Positions 47,245 through 58,984 of a DNA stretch of 64,000 bases are shown in pieces. The stretch's first letter is position 1, and each line of letters begins with the position of its first letter. Both the position numbers and the translations under genes were made by a program. The notes under the pieces were generated by a model that saw only the letters and a program-made list of their open reading frames with translations, ran no database searches and had not been told where the DNA came from. This stretch comes from Trametes villosa (taxonomy: Eukaryota > Basidiomycota > Agaricomycetes > Polyporales > Polyporaceae): assembly GCA_002964805.2 (NCBI GenBank), contig PUDQ02000091.1:186001-250000 (forward strand), written 5' to 3'.

Positions 47245-47879
47245 AGAAGGACGGATCCGGAAGGAAGCGAGAAGCCTCGAGGTCAACAACAAGGAATAAA
47301 AGGTCGCGAGAGCTCACCTAGCAACGATGTAACGATGGCCAGCTTCTGTGGCCACGATCTGAGCTGTTAGATGCATGTCAATTGTCAGCGTAGGCCGGCT
47401 TGTCGCCCAGCGATTTTGTTGCTTGAGATCAAGAGTACTGCCAGCGACCATTCACATCCAGTAGCGATCCGGGCAATAGGCGTCCGGAACATTGGGCATG
47501 GCAGCGACTATGCTGAGTAGGCCATCTTCTGGTTTACGTGCATCAAGTATATCCGTGTCCAGAAGGTATGAGCGAGTTCATCCACCTAAGTACGGCGACG
47601 AGGATGGCAGCAGGAGGAGAGGAAGGCTGGAGGGCACGGAAGCGCCGGCGACACAAGTCGAATCCACATAAGTTGTATGGTATGATCTTTCATTGATTCC
47701 GGAACTCAATCATCTCGTTGGTCGGCGTCCACACCAAATTGCGAGGAGCTCTACATTTAAATGAGACTACAAGCAGAAAAGTCCACAGATTAAGTTATAC
47801 AATAAGATAGACCAGAGCCCTGCGGTTAGCGTTCTTCTATGAGCCGATACATGAGCATCACCGAGACCGTCTCGACTCC
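47245..47879. other. Intergenic region between the two kinase genes
   Basis: Promoter of kinase 1 and 3' flank of kinase 2. No gene recognised. Confidence 0.5.
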
Positions 47880-50183
47880 TTAGGCGGAAGGGCCGGTCGT
47901 TTCAAGTGGAGGCCATGTAAAGCCCGGGAGTGGCCCAATCGGCATGCCATAGCGCTCATCCGTCCCCGAGCGCGAGCCGTACTGCCAGGTCAGGAAGCTG
48001 GCGTCCTGTACAGTGCGGTCCAGCCTGTTGAAGAACCGTGGCTGGTGGTCGTCTAAGGCATATTAGTGCGCGTGTCGTGTGCGACGGGGACGTGAGAACT
48101 TACGAGGTACACGCCCAGCACGCACATCGTCGATGTTCAGGTCCCAGAAGTACGCGTGCCGCAGCAGCTCCTCGGGACTCGGCCTGTTCCCGGGCTTTGC
48201 CTCTAGCATCTACCAAGACAATCAGTACATCGCACAGCACCGCACACAGATCTAGCCACATACCTGTGAGAGCAAGTCCCGCGCGTTCGAGTCCGCAACC
48301 ATGGCGTCCGTGTCCAAGATCCCTTTCAGCCCGTCCTTTATCATCAGCATTGCCTGGCGCGTCTCGTGGTCGTGCTCCGGCCACTGCTCGCTGGCGACGT
48401 CGACCTGCTCCGCGGTTGCGAACGTGTCCCACAGAGGCTCCCTCAAGCCGCACATGAGCTCGACGAACACCATCCCGAGGCTGAACACGTCCACCTTGTA
48501 GGTGAACGCGCCCTTGCTGCGGTTGACGCGCATGAGCAGTGCCTCCGGTGCGAAGTACCCCGCGGTGCCGATGACCTTGGGCGCGGGCCACGCTTGGAAC
48601 GGGAGCCCGAGCTCGGCGAAGGTGTCCCATGGCTTCATCTGCTGGGAGAGCCCGAGGTCGGTGATGACGGCGCGGCCGGAGCGGGTGAGGAGGATGTTGT
48701 CCGGCTTGATGTCTCCGTGCACGATCTGTAGGCGTTCGAGATCCTGGAGGCCTAGGATCTGTAGTGCGCGTTAGTGTCTGGGATAGCAGAAGACAGCAAG
48801 AAGACGAACCATCTCCGCGCAGAGAAGCTTGACCTCGCGTTCCGGAATCCTCTGACCAGACCGAGCAGCACGCCTAATTCGGCCCCGTAGGTCTTCGGTG
48901 CAGAGATCCTGAAATGCATTCCATCAGCTTGAGAACATGAGAGCGCTCAGTAAGTGAAGTGCACATACCATGGCGTAATACACGTAGTCTCCCTGCTCCC
49001 AAGCAGCCTTGAGGTGCATCAGGAATGGTGCATTCTCCACCGCAGCCATCATCATCAGGTCCCGCTCGTTGTACAAGTCCTCCTTGTCTAGCTCCGCGCA
49101 CGCCATGGGCTTGTAGATGACCTTGAGTGCAACGAGCTCGCCGCGGCTGGTGGCGGCGAGCAGGACCCGCCCGAAGGAGCCTTCCCCGAGTTTGCCGACG
49201 ATGTGGTACACGGTGCCGTCCGGGTGCTTGGGGACCACTAGCGCAGGCGCAGGGGGGTCGAAGAATTCGCCGTCGAACGCAGCGCCGTCTTCCACGAGGT
49301 TGAGCACGTCCTCGTGATCCTCTTCTGCGTCCTGGGGTACCTCCAAGGCGAGCGTCGCGGCACTAGGACGGGGAGACCAGGCAGGCTGCGTGTCGGCGAT
49401 GGAGCAACGGCGGAAAGGATCTTCGTCGATCTCCTGGCCACCGAAGCTGTTGAGCGGAAGGTCGATGGGCGAAGGCGCGGGTGCGGCCTCGTAACAAAGC
49501 GGGGCGTCGAAGATCGACAGCAGGGACACATTGTACCTCGTCGCGGCGAACAACTTATCGTAGTGTGCCCTTGCATTCGCGTTGCGCAGATAGATATCGC
49601 GAACGGGTGTGGGTATATCGTCGACAGGCTTTGCGCAATAGACCGGAGGCGAAGGAGGGAGGCGCCAGGAGACCTTGGGCGGCGTGGCCTGAGCGAAAGC
49701 GGGAGGATGCTGACGCGCGGACTCGTATTGCTCCGGAGTGGTGGGCAGGTCGAGGGAGAACGGGGAGGGAGACCGAACAGAGCTTACGCCGCGGGTACTT
49801 CTGCATAGGACGGTCGTCAGTACACCCGACTACGGAGCCACGAAAGAAACATACCCGTGGGACGAAAGCTCAGACGCAAACTTGAGGGGGCGAGAAACCA
49901 GACCGAGTCGCAGACGAAGGCCAATCGCCTTCGCGATGAGAACGCCGAGCCCAAGCTGCTGGTCTACGAACTCCGGTTGGGCGGGGGTAGAGCTGGAAGA
50001 GTTGGTGCGCGAGGAAGACCAAGGAGAAGCCAGACCACCGAAAATGGGAGAGCGAGTCGGCGCGAGCTCGCTGGTCTTGTGGCCGCGAAGACCGAAGACG
50101 GGGGAAGCGCGGGGAGAGGAGGGTGCCGACAACGCCGGCGAGCCCGGCAGTAGGCAAGCGAAAACTTGCTGGAAGATAGACAT
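47880..50183 (-). CDS. Serine/threonine protein kinase 2
   Basis: Six exons on the minus strand give 677 residues: 50183-49855, 49800-48969, 48908-48810, 48758-48264, 48209-48104, 48052-47880. A disordered N-terminus (MSIFQQVFACLLPGSPALS…) of ~280 residues precedes the kinase domain. The Gly-rich loop is intact (GKLGEGSFGRV), VALKVIYK carries the ATP-site lysine, the catalytic loop is IVHGDIKPDN (HGD in place of HRD), and the magnesium motif is DLG. The activation segment ends GTAGYFAPE. The catalytic and magnesium-binding aspartates are kept, so activity is plausible; loss of the HRD arginine suggests it does not depend on activation-loop phosphorylation. The exon that opens at ILGLQDLERLQ matches the one opening at ISGLQHLRELN in kinase 1, showing common descent. 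Confidence 0.9.
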
Positions 50184-50263
50184 CGCACACCGTGGTGAGA
50201 GATGGGTGGGGGGTGCGTTGGTGGGGGGTGCGTTGGTGGGGTGAAAGGAGGCATTGTGCCAGA

Positions 50264-50270
50264 CTATATA
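50264..50270 (-). promoter_or_regulatory. TATA box of kinase 2
   Basis: TATATAG on the minus strand, about 81 bp from the ATG at 50183, supporting that start. Confidence 0.45.
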
Positions 50271-51547
50271 GCACTGCGCTGGCCACAGTCAAAGCGGCGG
50301 GTGGCGCGGTCCAAACTGGGAGGGCAAAGCGTCGGGACACGTGGGGTCACCGCTTGGGCGGCGGCCCAAGCGCGTCCGTGAGGGTGCGGACAAAGCGCGA
50401 CAGTGCGAGGAGCTGTGCGGTCCGCCTAGAATCGTAGAAAGTGGTATGTGCGAGGGCGAAGTGCCACCGGGCACGGGAAGGTGCCACCGCGAAGCAGGCA
50501 CCGTCGTCGTTGTACTGCGCGCTAGTTCGTTCAGTTTATACATGAAGGCAACAGCGTCTTTGAATTTCAACCAGGGGCAGTTCTTGCCGTCCTGAAGCAG
50601 AGAGGATCGCCTGGGAAGAGGCAGGCGTATTTACACACCGTCGTCTGTGAGCTCGTTTGCAAGGCATTCAGTCTCCATATTCCGGAGCATTCAAGGATGG
50701 TCGATATGATACGAGTGCAGACACTCCGAAATACAAGGCCGGGTTGCGTCACTGCGTGGTACCGGTCTATTCGCTGAGACAAAAGACCAGGTTGTCAAGT
50801 GCCTGGACCATGCTACTCTCGGCGTACCCACCTCCCCGCTATCTATAGCAATTTTTTCAGCGTATATCAGGGTGAGATAATAAGCAATGCTTACTAGCAC
50901 CAGTGTCGACCATGTATGTGTAGTGTCGTGACACGGGAGGGGGAAGAGAAGACCCTGCCAGTGCGCGCGCTTCTCGGCGGGCATCGCAATCTTCTTGGCG
51001 CTTAACGGGCGCTTGTACCACTCGGCCGAGCCGTCTAGCGCTAAAGCCTTGCGTACTTTCTTCCGCGACGTTAATCACGCTCTACTAGTACTAGCATCTA
51101 GCGCATACCAAGATTCTCACCACTGTAGTCCCCCTGATACTGCTGAATAGGATGCTGCGTAACCGAACCAAGAACATGAAACAATGTGCGTTCACACAGC
51201 TGGATACCGGCGAGGTATATTTTGAACTGCTGTTCCGGCGCCGGCGAGCGCGGTACTTTGAGGACGACAACTTCCACTAACAGCAGCATAACGCGGCGAA
51301 AACCGCAAAGCTGTAAACGAATTCTATACCAGCGGGTCATACACCACGATACTATCCGAGTCGCTTTATCCTCCGCCGTAGGCCAACATCTCGGCCAAAA
51401 TCTCGAGCTTTCAAGCTTCAACAGAGCGATTCTTCACATTCAACACGGCGATATCAAAACACGTAGCGGTACAAATCCCTCCTCACGCATCCGATCACAA
51501 TTCCGTCTGACCACACTTCATTCCTAGTCGTGCTCATCTTCGGCCGT
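50271..51547. other. Intergenic region, kinase 2 to hydrophobin 2
   Basis: No gene, RNA or clear repeat recognised. Confidence 0.5.
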
Positions 51548-52011
51548 TTAGAGCGTAACGGGTACGCAGCCAATGGAAATGAGGCCGCCCTGCACACGAC
51601 GCCCGATCAGCTATTCATCCCGCAAGCACCCAACACAAGAGAAACGTACGACGTTGTTGTTCTCGCAGCAGACGGTCTGGGCATCGCAGGAGCCGCCAGC
51701 ACCGACGCCGACCACGGTGATCGGGGAGCAGGTCAAGCCGACGAGGACGTTGAGGTCCTGAACAACAACGCCGAGAAGGCCCAGGATCTTGCTGATAGCC
51801 GGGTCGGACGCCTATGATTGTTCCTTCATCAGACTACCTGCGCGCGGCAAGTCGACAGGACGGGGCGTACCTTCTGGGTGCTCTGGCAGCACTGAATGGG
51901 GCCGGTGCTGCAGGAGGCAGCACCCGAACCGCCGTTGCGGGCCTCGAGGGGAGTGGCGGCCGCAAGAAGGGGCAGAGCAGCGAGAGTCAGGGCGATGGCG
52001 CGGGAGAACAT
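51548..52011 (-). CDS. Class I hydrophobin 2
   Basis: Exons on the minus strand 52011-51871, 51811-51650 and 51589-51548 give 114 residues. A signal peptide ([20 protein letters not shown]) is followed by a Gly/Ser spacer and the eight cysteines: [25 protein letters not shown] and SIGCVPVTL. Exons 2 and 3 (162 and 42 nt) match the paralogues exactly in length. It is a secreted surface-coat protein. It is divergent from hydrophobin 3 across 1.6 kb, so the two could share regulatory DNA. Confidence 0.95.
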
Positions 52012-52103
52012 GGTGCTGAGCGGTTGGTTTGGAGGCTTCGGGCGGGTGCTGGGTGGCGAGTGGGCTTGTTCGACCTGACGAACTCGCTCGCCGCTCAGTC
52101 TTT

Positions 52104-52109
52104 CTTATA
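52104..52109 (-). promoter_or_regulatory. TATA box of hydrophobin 2
   Basis: TATAAG on the minus strand, 93 bp from the ATG at 52011. Confidence 0.4.
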
Positions 52110-53510
52110 CGTCTCCGGCAGCATTACTCGAGCCCTCTGGGAGCTCTGGCGTCCGTGCGTCATGACGCACTGCGAGGTACGGTCTCTGGTCCTGTTCGTC
52201 AGATACGGATGGCATCTCACATCTGTCGTTCGGCCTGCACAGACTGAGACACGACGATACCTCGCGCCCGGCGGACGACCTCCCCAAACGTCACAGGGGT
52301 GAGTCCATCCATCCCACTCCGGCGTGTTGAGCCCTCCAGCTGCCAGCCTGACCTTCAAGTTCTGCTCGCAGAAGGCGCGTGCGGCTCCGCGACCCGACAG
52401 GATCACACGTCGCAGAAGTCGCCAGGCATCATGACCACCGGCCGTCCGCATCTGTATGCGCAGAGCATGCGTCACTCTGTCGCCGCGGAGCGGGCATTGA
52501 GGGGGCCGCAGGCGCATAATTAATGAGCTCGGAACACGAGGCTCGCTTGGACGTTCCCCGCTGATTGTGCGGGGGAAGATGACGACGTCTGTCAACGGTC
52601 GGAGCGCCGCGCTCGTTGCCCCCGTCAAGGTCTTGATACGATATCATGGTCGACTGGAGACACTGCGCTGACGCGTCCGGAGACGAGTGCATCCTACAAG
52701 TACGGTGAGCGATCCTACACACTTTCCTCGTTTGGAGCACGAAGAAGCGAGGTGTTGTTTAAGCTATAGCCCCGACAGGCTTCGAGGATCTTTTCCGACG
52801 CATTGGGTCGCTCATTTCGGGTCCTCAGAACAGCCGCTCATCCCCGGAGATGAAATGTCAAAATCCTAGACGCCTGCGCTGCTCACTTGACCGGCCAAGA
52901 TTAACCTGGCCGCAGCGATATTCGCCTGACGCCATGACGCAGAGATCTGCCAGTCGCTACGTCCCCGTCTTCCCCGCCTCGGATCCGAGCTTACGCTACC
53001 CTGCGCACAACTGGCCAGTCGCGACGGCCGTAGCTTCCTGAGGCGCGGGCACGGGTCCAATCTGTCAAGGCGGTAGCGCGACGACACAAAAGCACCGAGC
53101 CCGGTGGCCGTGGGGCACCGAATCTAGACAGAATGCGTGTGGATACCCGCTCCCGCTCATAGGCTGCAGATACGAACAATGAAGGGACGCCTGCCGTGAG
53201 CGTGGAGCATCTGCCAGCATCGAGCTTCGCGTACCTGGGGGGAAGCTGGTGCGATAGATGCACTGGTCGCACCGGACGGTCGATGTGCGGACTTGCAGCG
53301 CGGTGAACGGCGTTGGGCTGCTTGGCCTCTGCGTATGGCGAACCCGTGCGGTGAGTGTTGTATTCAGCCTCGTACCTGTGACGTTTGGGGGGAGACTGCC
53401 TTGATCGTTGAACGTTGTAACATGACACGCAGGATCAGCGTTGCAGCGGTCAGAACAAAAAACGCACCAGGTCGAAAACATGAGAGCAGACGCTCGGTCA
53501 CTCGGAAGGG
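52110..53510. other. Divergent promoter region of hydrophobins 2 and 3
   Basis: About 1.4 kb without a supported gene. Likely holds control sites for both hydrophobins, but no specific operator was recognised. Confidence 0.45.
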
Positions 53511-53517
53511 TATAAAA
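53511..53517 (+). promoter_or_regulatory. TATA box of hydrophobin 3
   Basis: TATAAAA 83 bp upstream of the ATG at 53600, followed by a pyrimidine-rich leader. Confidence 0.55.
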
Positions 53518-53599
53518 GGTGGTTCAAGACGCACCTCATTCCTCAGGTCGAAACACACATCCGTCCTTCAGCCTTCAGCACTCAGCCTTCTCAAGCAAG

Positions 53600-54061
53600 A
53601 TGTTCTCTCGCGCCGTCGTTCTCGCCCTCTCTGCCCTGCCCCTTCTTGCGGCCGCCACTCCCCTCGAGGCCCGCGGTGGAGGCTCGAGTGCTGGCTCCTG
53701 CAGCACCGGTCCCATTCAGTGCTGCAACAGTGTCACCAACGTAAGTTCTGCCTCTCTCAACCCCGACGGAACGCGTCCGGGCTCACGACAACATGTCTGT
53801 AGGCGTCCGACCCGGCGGCCAGCGCGATCCTGGGCCTCCTCGGGGTCGTTGTTCAGAGCGTCGACGTCCTCGTCGGCCTGACCTGCTCCCCGATCAGCGT
53901 CGTCGGCGTCGGCTCCGGCAACTCGTGCTCCGCTACCACAGTCTGCTGCGAGAACAACAACGTCGTACGTTCCCATGCTCAGTTCTGCTTAGCCTGCTTG
54001 AGCCTAACTGTGGATATAGGGCGGTCTCATCTCCATCGGTTGCGTGCCCGTCACTCTCTGA
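53600..54061 (+). CDS. Class I hydrophobin 3
   Basis: Exons 53600-53740, 53803-53964 and 54020-54061 give 114 residues. The signal peptide [20 protein letters not shown] is followed by a Gly/Ser spacer and eight cysteines in [24 protein letters not shown] and SIGCVPVTL. It is nearly identical to hydrophobin 2 in plan, and all three exons have the same lengths (141, 162, 42 nt), indicating a recent local duplication with inversion. The frame is open upstream of 53600, but the signal peptide and TATA box fix the start. Confidence 0.95.
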
Positions 54062-54586
54062 GTGTGGCCTACTCCTGGAGGACAGGACAATTGGATATTC
54101 CGTGGTCAAGCGTTTCTGATCCGTTGTATGATGTATGAGTGTCTTGAGGAATTTATATACCGTCGAGGAGATGTTGCATCTGTGTGATACATGCTCTATC
54201 ACTGTATTTACGGTCCAAAATCCGCGTTAGAGAGTCAGACGACGCGCTACTATGCACTCCAAGATCCTGCTTTCTTGCAAATCTCGCGTCCGTTCACACC
54301 CAGACTCAGAACGCGCCGGGAGCCGGACGCGATCTCCCGACCGCGCGTGCAGCCACGTGACCGTGACGCCGTGGGAGAGGCACGTGCTGCGGGGAGTGTG
54401 GCTAGACGCGACTCGGAGCGCGACGGCTCTTGTCCTCCGCCCTCTCTCTCCTTCCCGAACGCAAGCTGCTGGTACTAGGTTCTGCTAGCTTTCCGACATC
54501 CCGGTCTATCTCCACTACGAACACCCTGAGATCCTTCTTTCCAGGCCAAATCACCTGAGCCGAGCCGTGTCCGACGAACCTTCGTC
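54062..54586. other. Intergenic region, hydrophobin 3 to RAP1
   Basis: No gene recognised. Confidence 0.5.
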
Positions 54587-57500
54587 ATGTCAAGGTAGGT
54601 CTGGTGGATATGTCTCGCTGCGCTCTGCTCATCCTTGATCAGGCGGACGGATTACACCGAAGATGACGAGGGTAATCTCGCAATGTACATTGCCAAGTAC
54701 AACCCTGCACAGAAGGGACGCTTAGGAGAAAGCCTATACCGGACGCTTTGCGACGACATCCCAGAGGTGCGTCCTGCTTATCGCATGTGCTGGCTGTCAC
54801 CACGACGCGCTGACCTCCATGAAGGCGCGAAAGAAGTGGCCTTTTGCGAAGCGCCATCCGTGGCAATCGTGGCGAGAGCACTATCGCAAAAACCAGCTGA
54901 GGATGGACAAGAGAATCGACAGAAACATCAAGCGTTTCCATAAGGGCGCTCCTCCCGTGGACCCTCCCGCCCCCTCGTCTTCCGGGAAGAACAGCTCCGC
55001 GCGCGTCGAGTTCTCAAAGTCTGACGACGACCACCTGGCGGAGTACATCGCTACTCACCCGGCGAGAAGTAGCCTCAAGGGAGAACGATTCTGGATAGAG
55101 CTTGAGGAACAGGTGAGTCGGCCTAGTATCGGTGGCTGCTTCGTGCAATCTTGCATTAAGTACTGGAGCTGACGTACCCAATCACCACATAGCAGGAGGC
55201 CCATCCATGGGTCTCGAGACACCCATGGCGGTCGTGGCGCGAACGTTACAAGAAGAACGAAGACTATTTCAACTGGGCCGTCCGTCGTCACCTGGCCGGA
55301 GATGACTTCGATGAGCCTGACTTTCCTAGGCCAAGAACGGTCGAGGAGAAGCAACGTGGCAGGCCATCAGCAGCGCCAGCGCGCCCATCTGCAGGTCCCT
55401 CGCGAGCGCAGAGTAACCAAAACACCAGGAAGAAAGCCGTCAACGCATCGCCTGTCAAACGCGAGCCTGCGTCTCAGCCTGTGCCCGCAGAGAAGCGCAA
55501 GCGACCACGCGTAAGCGAAGCGGAGGTCGAGCGGCCTGCGAAGAAGACGCGCGTTGAGGCCGACCAGACGGTCGTAAGGGAGGGTGAGATGGCTGTCGAC
55601 CGAGGAGACGACGCTGGCCCCTCTGCTCGCTCGCAAACCGTCGTGGCACACGAAGAGGACGTTTCCGACCGCGATGCCACGGACGCCAACAGGAATGCCG
55701 AGCAAGCCGATGTGGTAGCAAAGGAGACCGCAGATGCCGACGGCGTGGTCGTTGAAAACGACGTACAGGGTGTAACGGAAGAGTGCGTCAAGTCCGACGA
55801 GGATGATGACAGCGATGCAGACGAGAGTGACGAGAACGAGCCGGCCGGCCCTCCTGGCTCAGACGACTACCGCAATGAAATCTTCGATTCGTCACCAGTG
55901 CCGTCAGCTGCCGTCAATGGAGAGGTCGCCGAGGAGCAGGATGCCACCTCCGACGGCTCTGAGGAGGATCAAGAAGAGCTCGACGAGATCTTCGCAGGCG
56001 ATGATGATCAGGCAGAGGATGTGGTGCATGAACAGGAAGAGATGGCGGTGGATCATGCACAGGCCGCGGGACCAACGCTGGAGGGTGTGGGGTACGCTAC
56101 GCCTGCGATGGGCCTCTGCCGCTTCGCTATGCTAACCCGTGTATCGCTTTTCAGAAGTCTGGACGATGACGAGGGGGAACCTGCAGCCGTTCATCCCCCA
56201 CAAGAGCAGCTTGCGACCACGGGCCCATCAAGTGCGGATGCTGCCTCCGCATCTGCCGCGGTGCCCATGTCCTCTACGACACTTCGCGATCCGCCCGCCC
56301 GCAAACCCAACACCCGCGTCCGCGAAACCGAGCTCCCCACCGTTACCCCCGAGCTCTCACCCTCACAAGAAGCCGCTGAGCGCCACCGTGGTCAAAAGGT
56401 CCCGCTCCGACACGCGAAGCGTATCAAGAAATCCACAGGAGGAGACTTCTTCGGGACGCCGCCTCCCAACGCAGCGGACGATGGTGAGCCGAGCTCGCCA
56501 ACGGAGGAAGTGGAGGCGCGCCACCACGCGCTGGATGCGCCGCGGGCCCGCCAGCCACCTAGGCTGGACGAGGGCGCGTTCAATAAGGCGTTCTCGGACC
56601 CGCGCGGGCGCGCACGCATCAGCCCCACGGGCAAGGCGCGTAGGCGGTCTGGCGTTGACTTCAGCGAGGAGGCCGATGCCGACGCTGATGCTGACGCGGT
56701 GGGCACGCAAGATGTCGCTGCAGATGATGACGAGGAGGTCTACGACGAGGAGCATGTGTCGGAGCTCCCCCAGTGGCCGCCCGTGCGCCGGAAGAGCAGC
56801 GGCAAGCCCAAGGCCCGACCTCCGCTCCCCGCCACTCCGAGTCCGACGGGTGTGCCTGATGGCAAGCGGCGTGAGCGCACGGTGACTACGAAGGTCGTGA
56901 GCGTCCGGACTGTCCGGACGGTCGAGCGCCGGGTCAACCGACGCCCGAAGGGCACCCCTTTCCCCCGCCGCGCCCTCATGGAGGACGAAGACGAAGACGA
57001 GGTGCAGGAAGCCGAGTCGCTGCCGCAGCGTGCCGTGCACGAGGCGCCCTCTCCAGGCCAGGACGACATGGAGGTGGACGAAGACGGGCAAGACTCATGG
57101 CTTGTTCAGTCGCAACATCACCCCTTCAGCCAAGTTCCCCACCCATTCAGCCAGGCGGTCGAGGCCTCTCCATCCCGCCGGCCCACCGTACGCAGCGAGG
57201 CCCCGCTGGCCAAAGCGGATATATCGCTTTTCCAACGTCTTCTCAAGCCCCAGACCGCAACCGCTGGACCCAGTGAGGCGAGTAACTCGACCAAACCGCG
57301 AGTACAGCCACAGCCCCCCAAGCGCGCCCCATTGGCGGAAATCGACCGTGCGAGGCTGGAGAAGATGCTGCGCATGGAGGGCAAACACGCCTTCCCGGAG
57401 CCTACGAAGCGGAGTGAACCATCCCCGGGCTCGGCTGCCTCAACATCCTACTCTGCCGAGTCGAACATGCGTATAGGTGTAGAGGATGCACCCGCGGAGG

Positions 57501-58660
57501 ACGATGGAGAGTTCGGCCACCACCAGAGTTCGCCCCTCGCGGACAAAGGCGACCAGCGCACCAGCACTGCTCATCGGTCGGCGGAACTCGCCTCAGCTGT
57601 AGCCTCTGGGTCGCGACTCCCTGCACCGCGGGTGGACAAGGGCAAAGGCCGAGCGGACGGACCTCCCTCGCATGCACATTCGCGACGGTATACCGCTCAT
57701 GATGTTTTCTACCAACCAGTGCAGCGGGAAGACGCCTCAACATCCAAGCGTTACCAGCGCCGCTCCCTCCCCGCGCTGTTCGCCGGCGACGACAGTCACC
57801 ACTACTCCGCCCTCAGCCTCGCGCTTGGGCCGCCTCCCTTCGGCTACGCACGCACCTCCTCCGTCCCCTCCACCCTCGCCCTCTCGCGCTCCGTCTCGCC
57901 CGCAAAGTCCGCGAACGCCTCCCTCGCAGACACGCTCCCGCCCAGCGAGCTCGAGATGGTGAAGGAGCTGGGCATGAACACCGCGCTGCACATCATGGCG
58001 CGCAACCACGGCTTCAACGAGGAGACGGTGCGCGCGGTGTATCACCAGACTGGCTCGCTCCGGCTCGCGGACGAGGTCCTGCGCAAGATGCGGGAGAGCG
58101 CGAATGACCGCGCGAGTGAGGCGCTTTCTGAGCTCCTATCCGACGACGAGGATGACGAGGATCGCGATGAGGATATAGGGGAGCGGGACGCACCTGGGGA
58201 TGAGGCGGAGGTCGAGCGCGCGCTCACGCAGCCGCCGGAGTGGCCACAGGACGGACCGAGCTTCGACTTGGAGGACGACGCACCGCTCGCTGAGAGTAGC
58301 CGTATCGACGCGGCGCACGGTCCTCGGAAGCGGCGGCGCCTCGTCATCGAGCCCGTCACAGACGCGAACTCGAGCGTCGACTCGCAGTACTCGCCGCCGA
58401 AGCATACGCGCGCGGCTCAGCACCTCCGGCGCGAGCGCGAGAGCATGGGCGCGTCGCGTCGGGGGAGTGCGCCCGCCGCGACTGTCAAAGTGGAAAGCCC
58501 CGTCGCGCCGCGGTTGAGCGGCGGGATCGGAGAGGGCGTTGCTTTGGGGGAGCTGGCGCGCCTCGATGCGGAGGGCTGGCGGCAGCTAGAGGAGAGGCAT
58601 GGGAAGGGGGCCGGTAAGGTACTTGCGGGCAAGTCTCTGGCCAAGCTGCTCCAGCGGTGA
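54587..58660 (+). CDS. RAP1: RAP1-like telomere protein with two Myb-type modules
   Basis: Exons 54587-54594, 54643-54766, 54825-55112, 55193-56091 and 56155-58660 give 1274 residues; exon 1 is only 8 nt. Residues ~4-70 form a Rap1-type Myb module (YTEDDEGNLAMYIAKYNP … KRHPWQSWREHYRKN). Residues ~88-165 repeat it (FSKSDDDHLAEYIATHP … SRHPWRSWRERYKKN). A ~800-residue Glu/Asp/Ser-rich linker follows, with basic patches (KRKRPRVSEAE, KKTRVEAD). Near residues 1040-1080 a helical segment (MNTALHIMARNHGFNEETVRAVYHQTGSLRLADEV) resembles the RAP1 C-terminal domain. RAP1 proteins bind or cap telomeric chromatin. Intron 4 (56092-56154, 63 nt) is stop-free and in frame. Confidence 0.85.
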
Positions 58661-58984
58661 TCGATGATCCCGCAACGTGTGTATGATGATGTACGTGCTG
58701 TGTAATGTTATATAGCTGTATTGGTACCCGTGGACTGTCCAAGGACTTTTGCTGAATCTACCCTGTCGACTTGTTATAACGCCCTCGATTCCTTGCAACT
58801 ATCGTTCCGCCAGATCCCATTCAAATATTCAACAGAGAGTACCTAAGAAGGTTCGCAAATATTGCCTCCCATATCCCCCCTCTATTGCGGATCCGATACC
58901 ACGCCCTCCGTACACACCCCAAGCACGTACACGGGGTTCTCAGCCTTTCCTCCCCTAGATGATGCTGCAAATCGCACGTAACGC
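58661..58984. other. Convergent intergenic region
   Basis: Between RAP1 (+) and the aldo-keto reductase (-). Nothing recognised. Confidence 0.6.
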
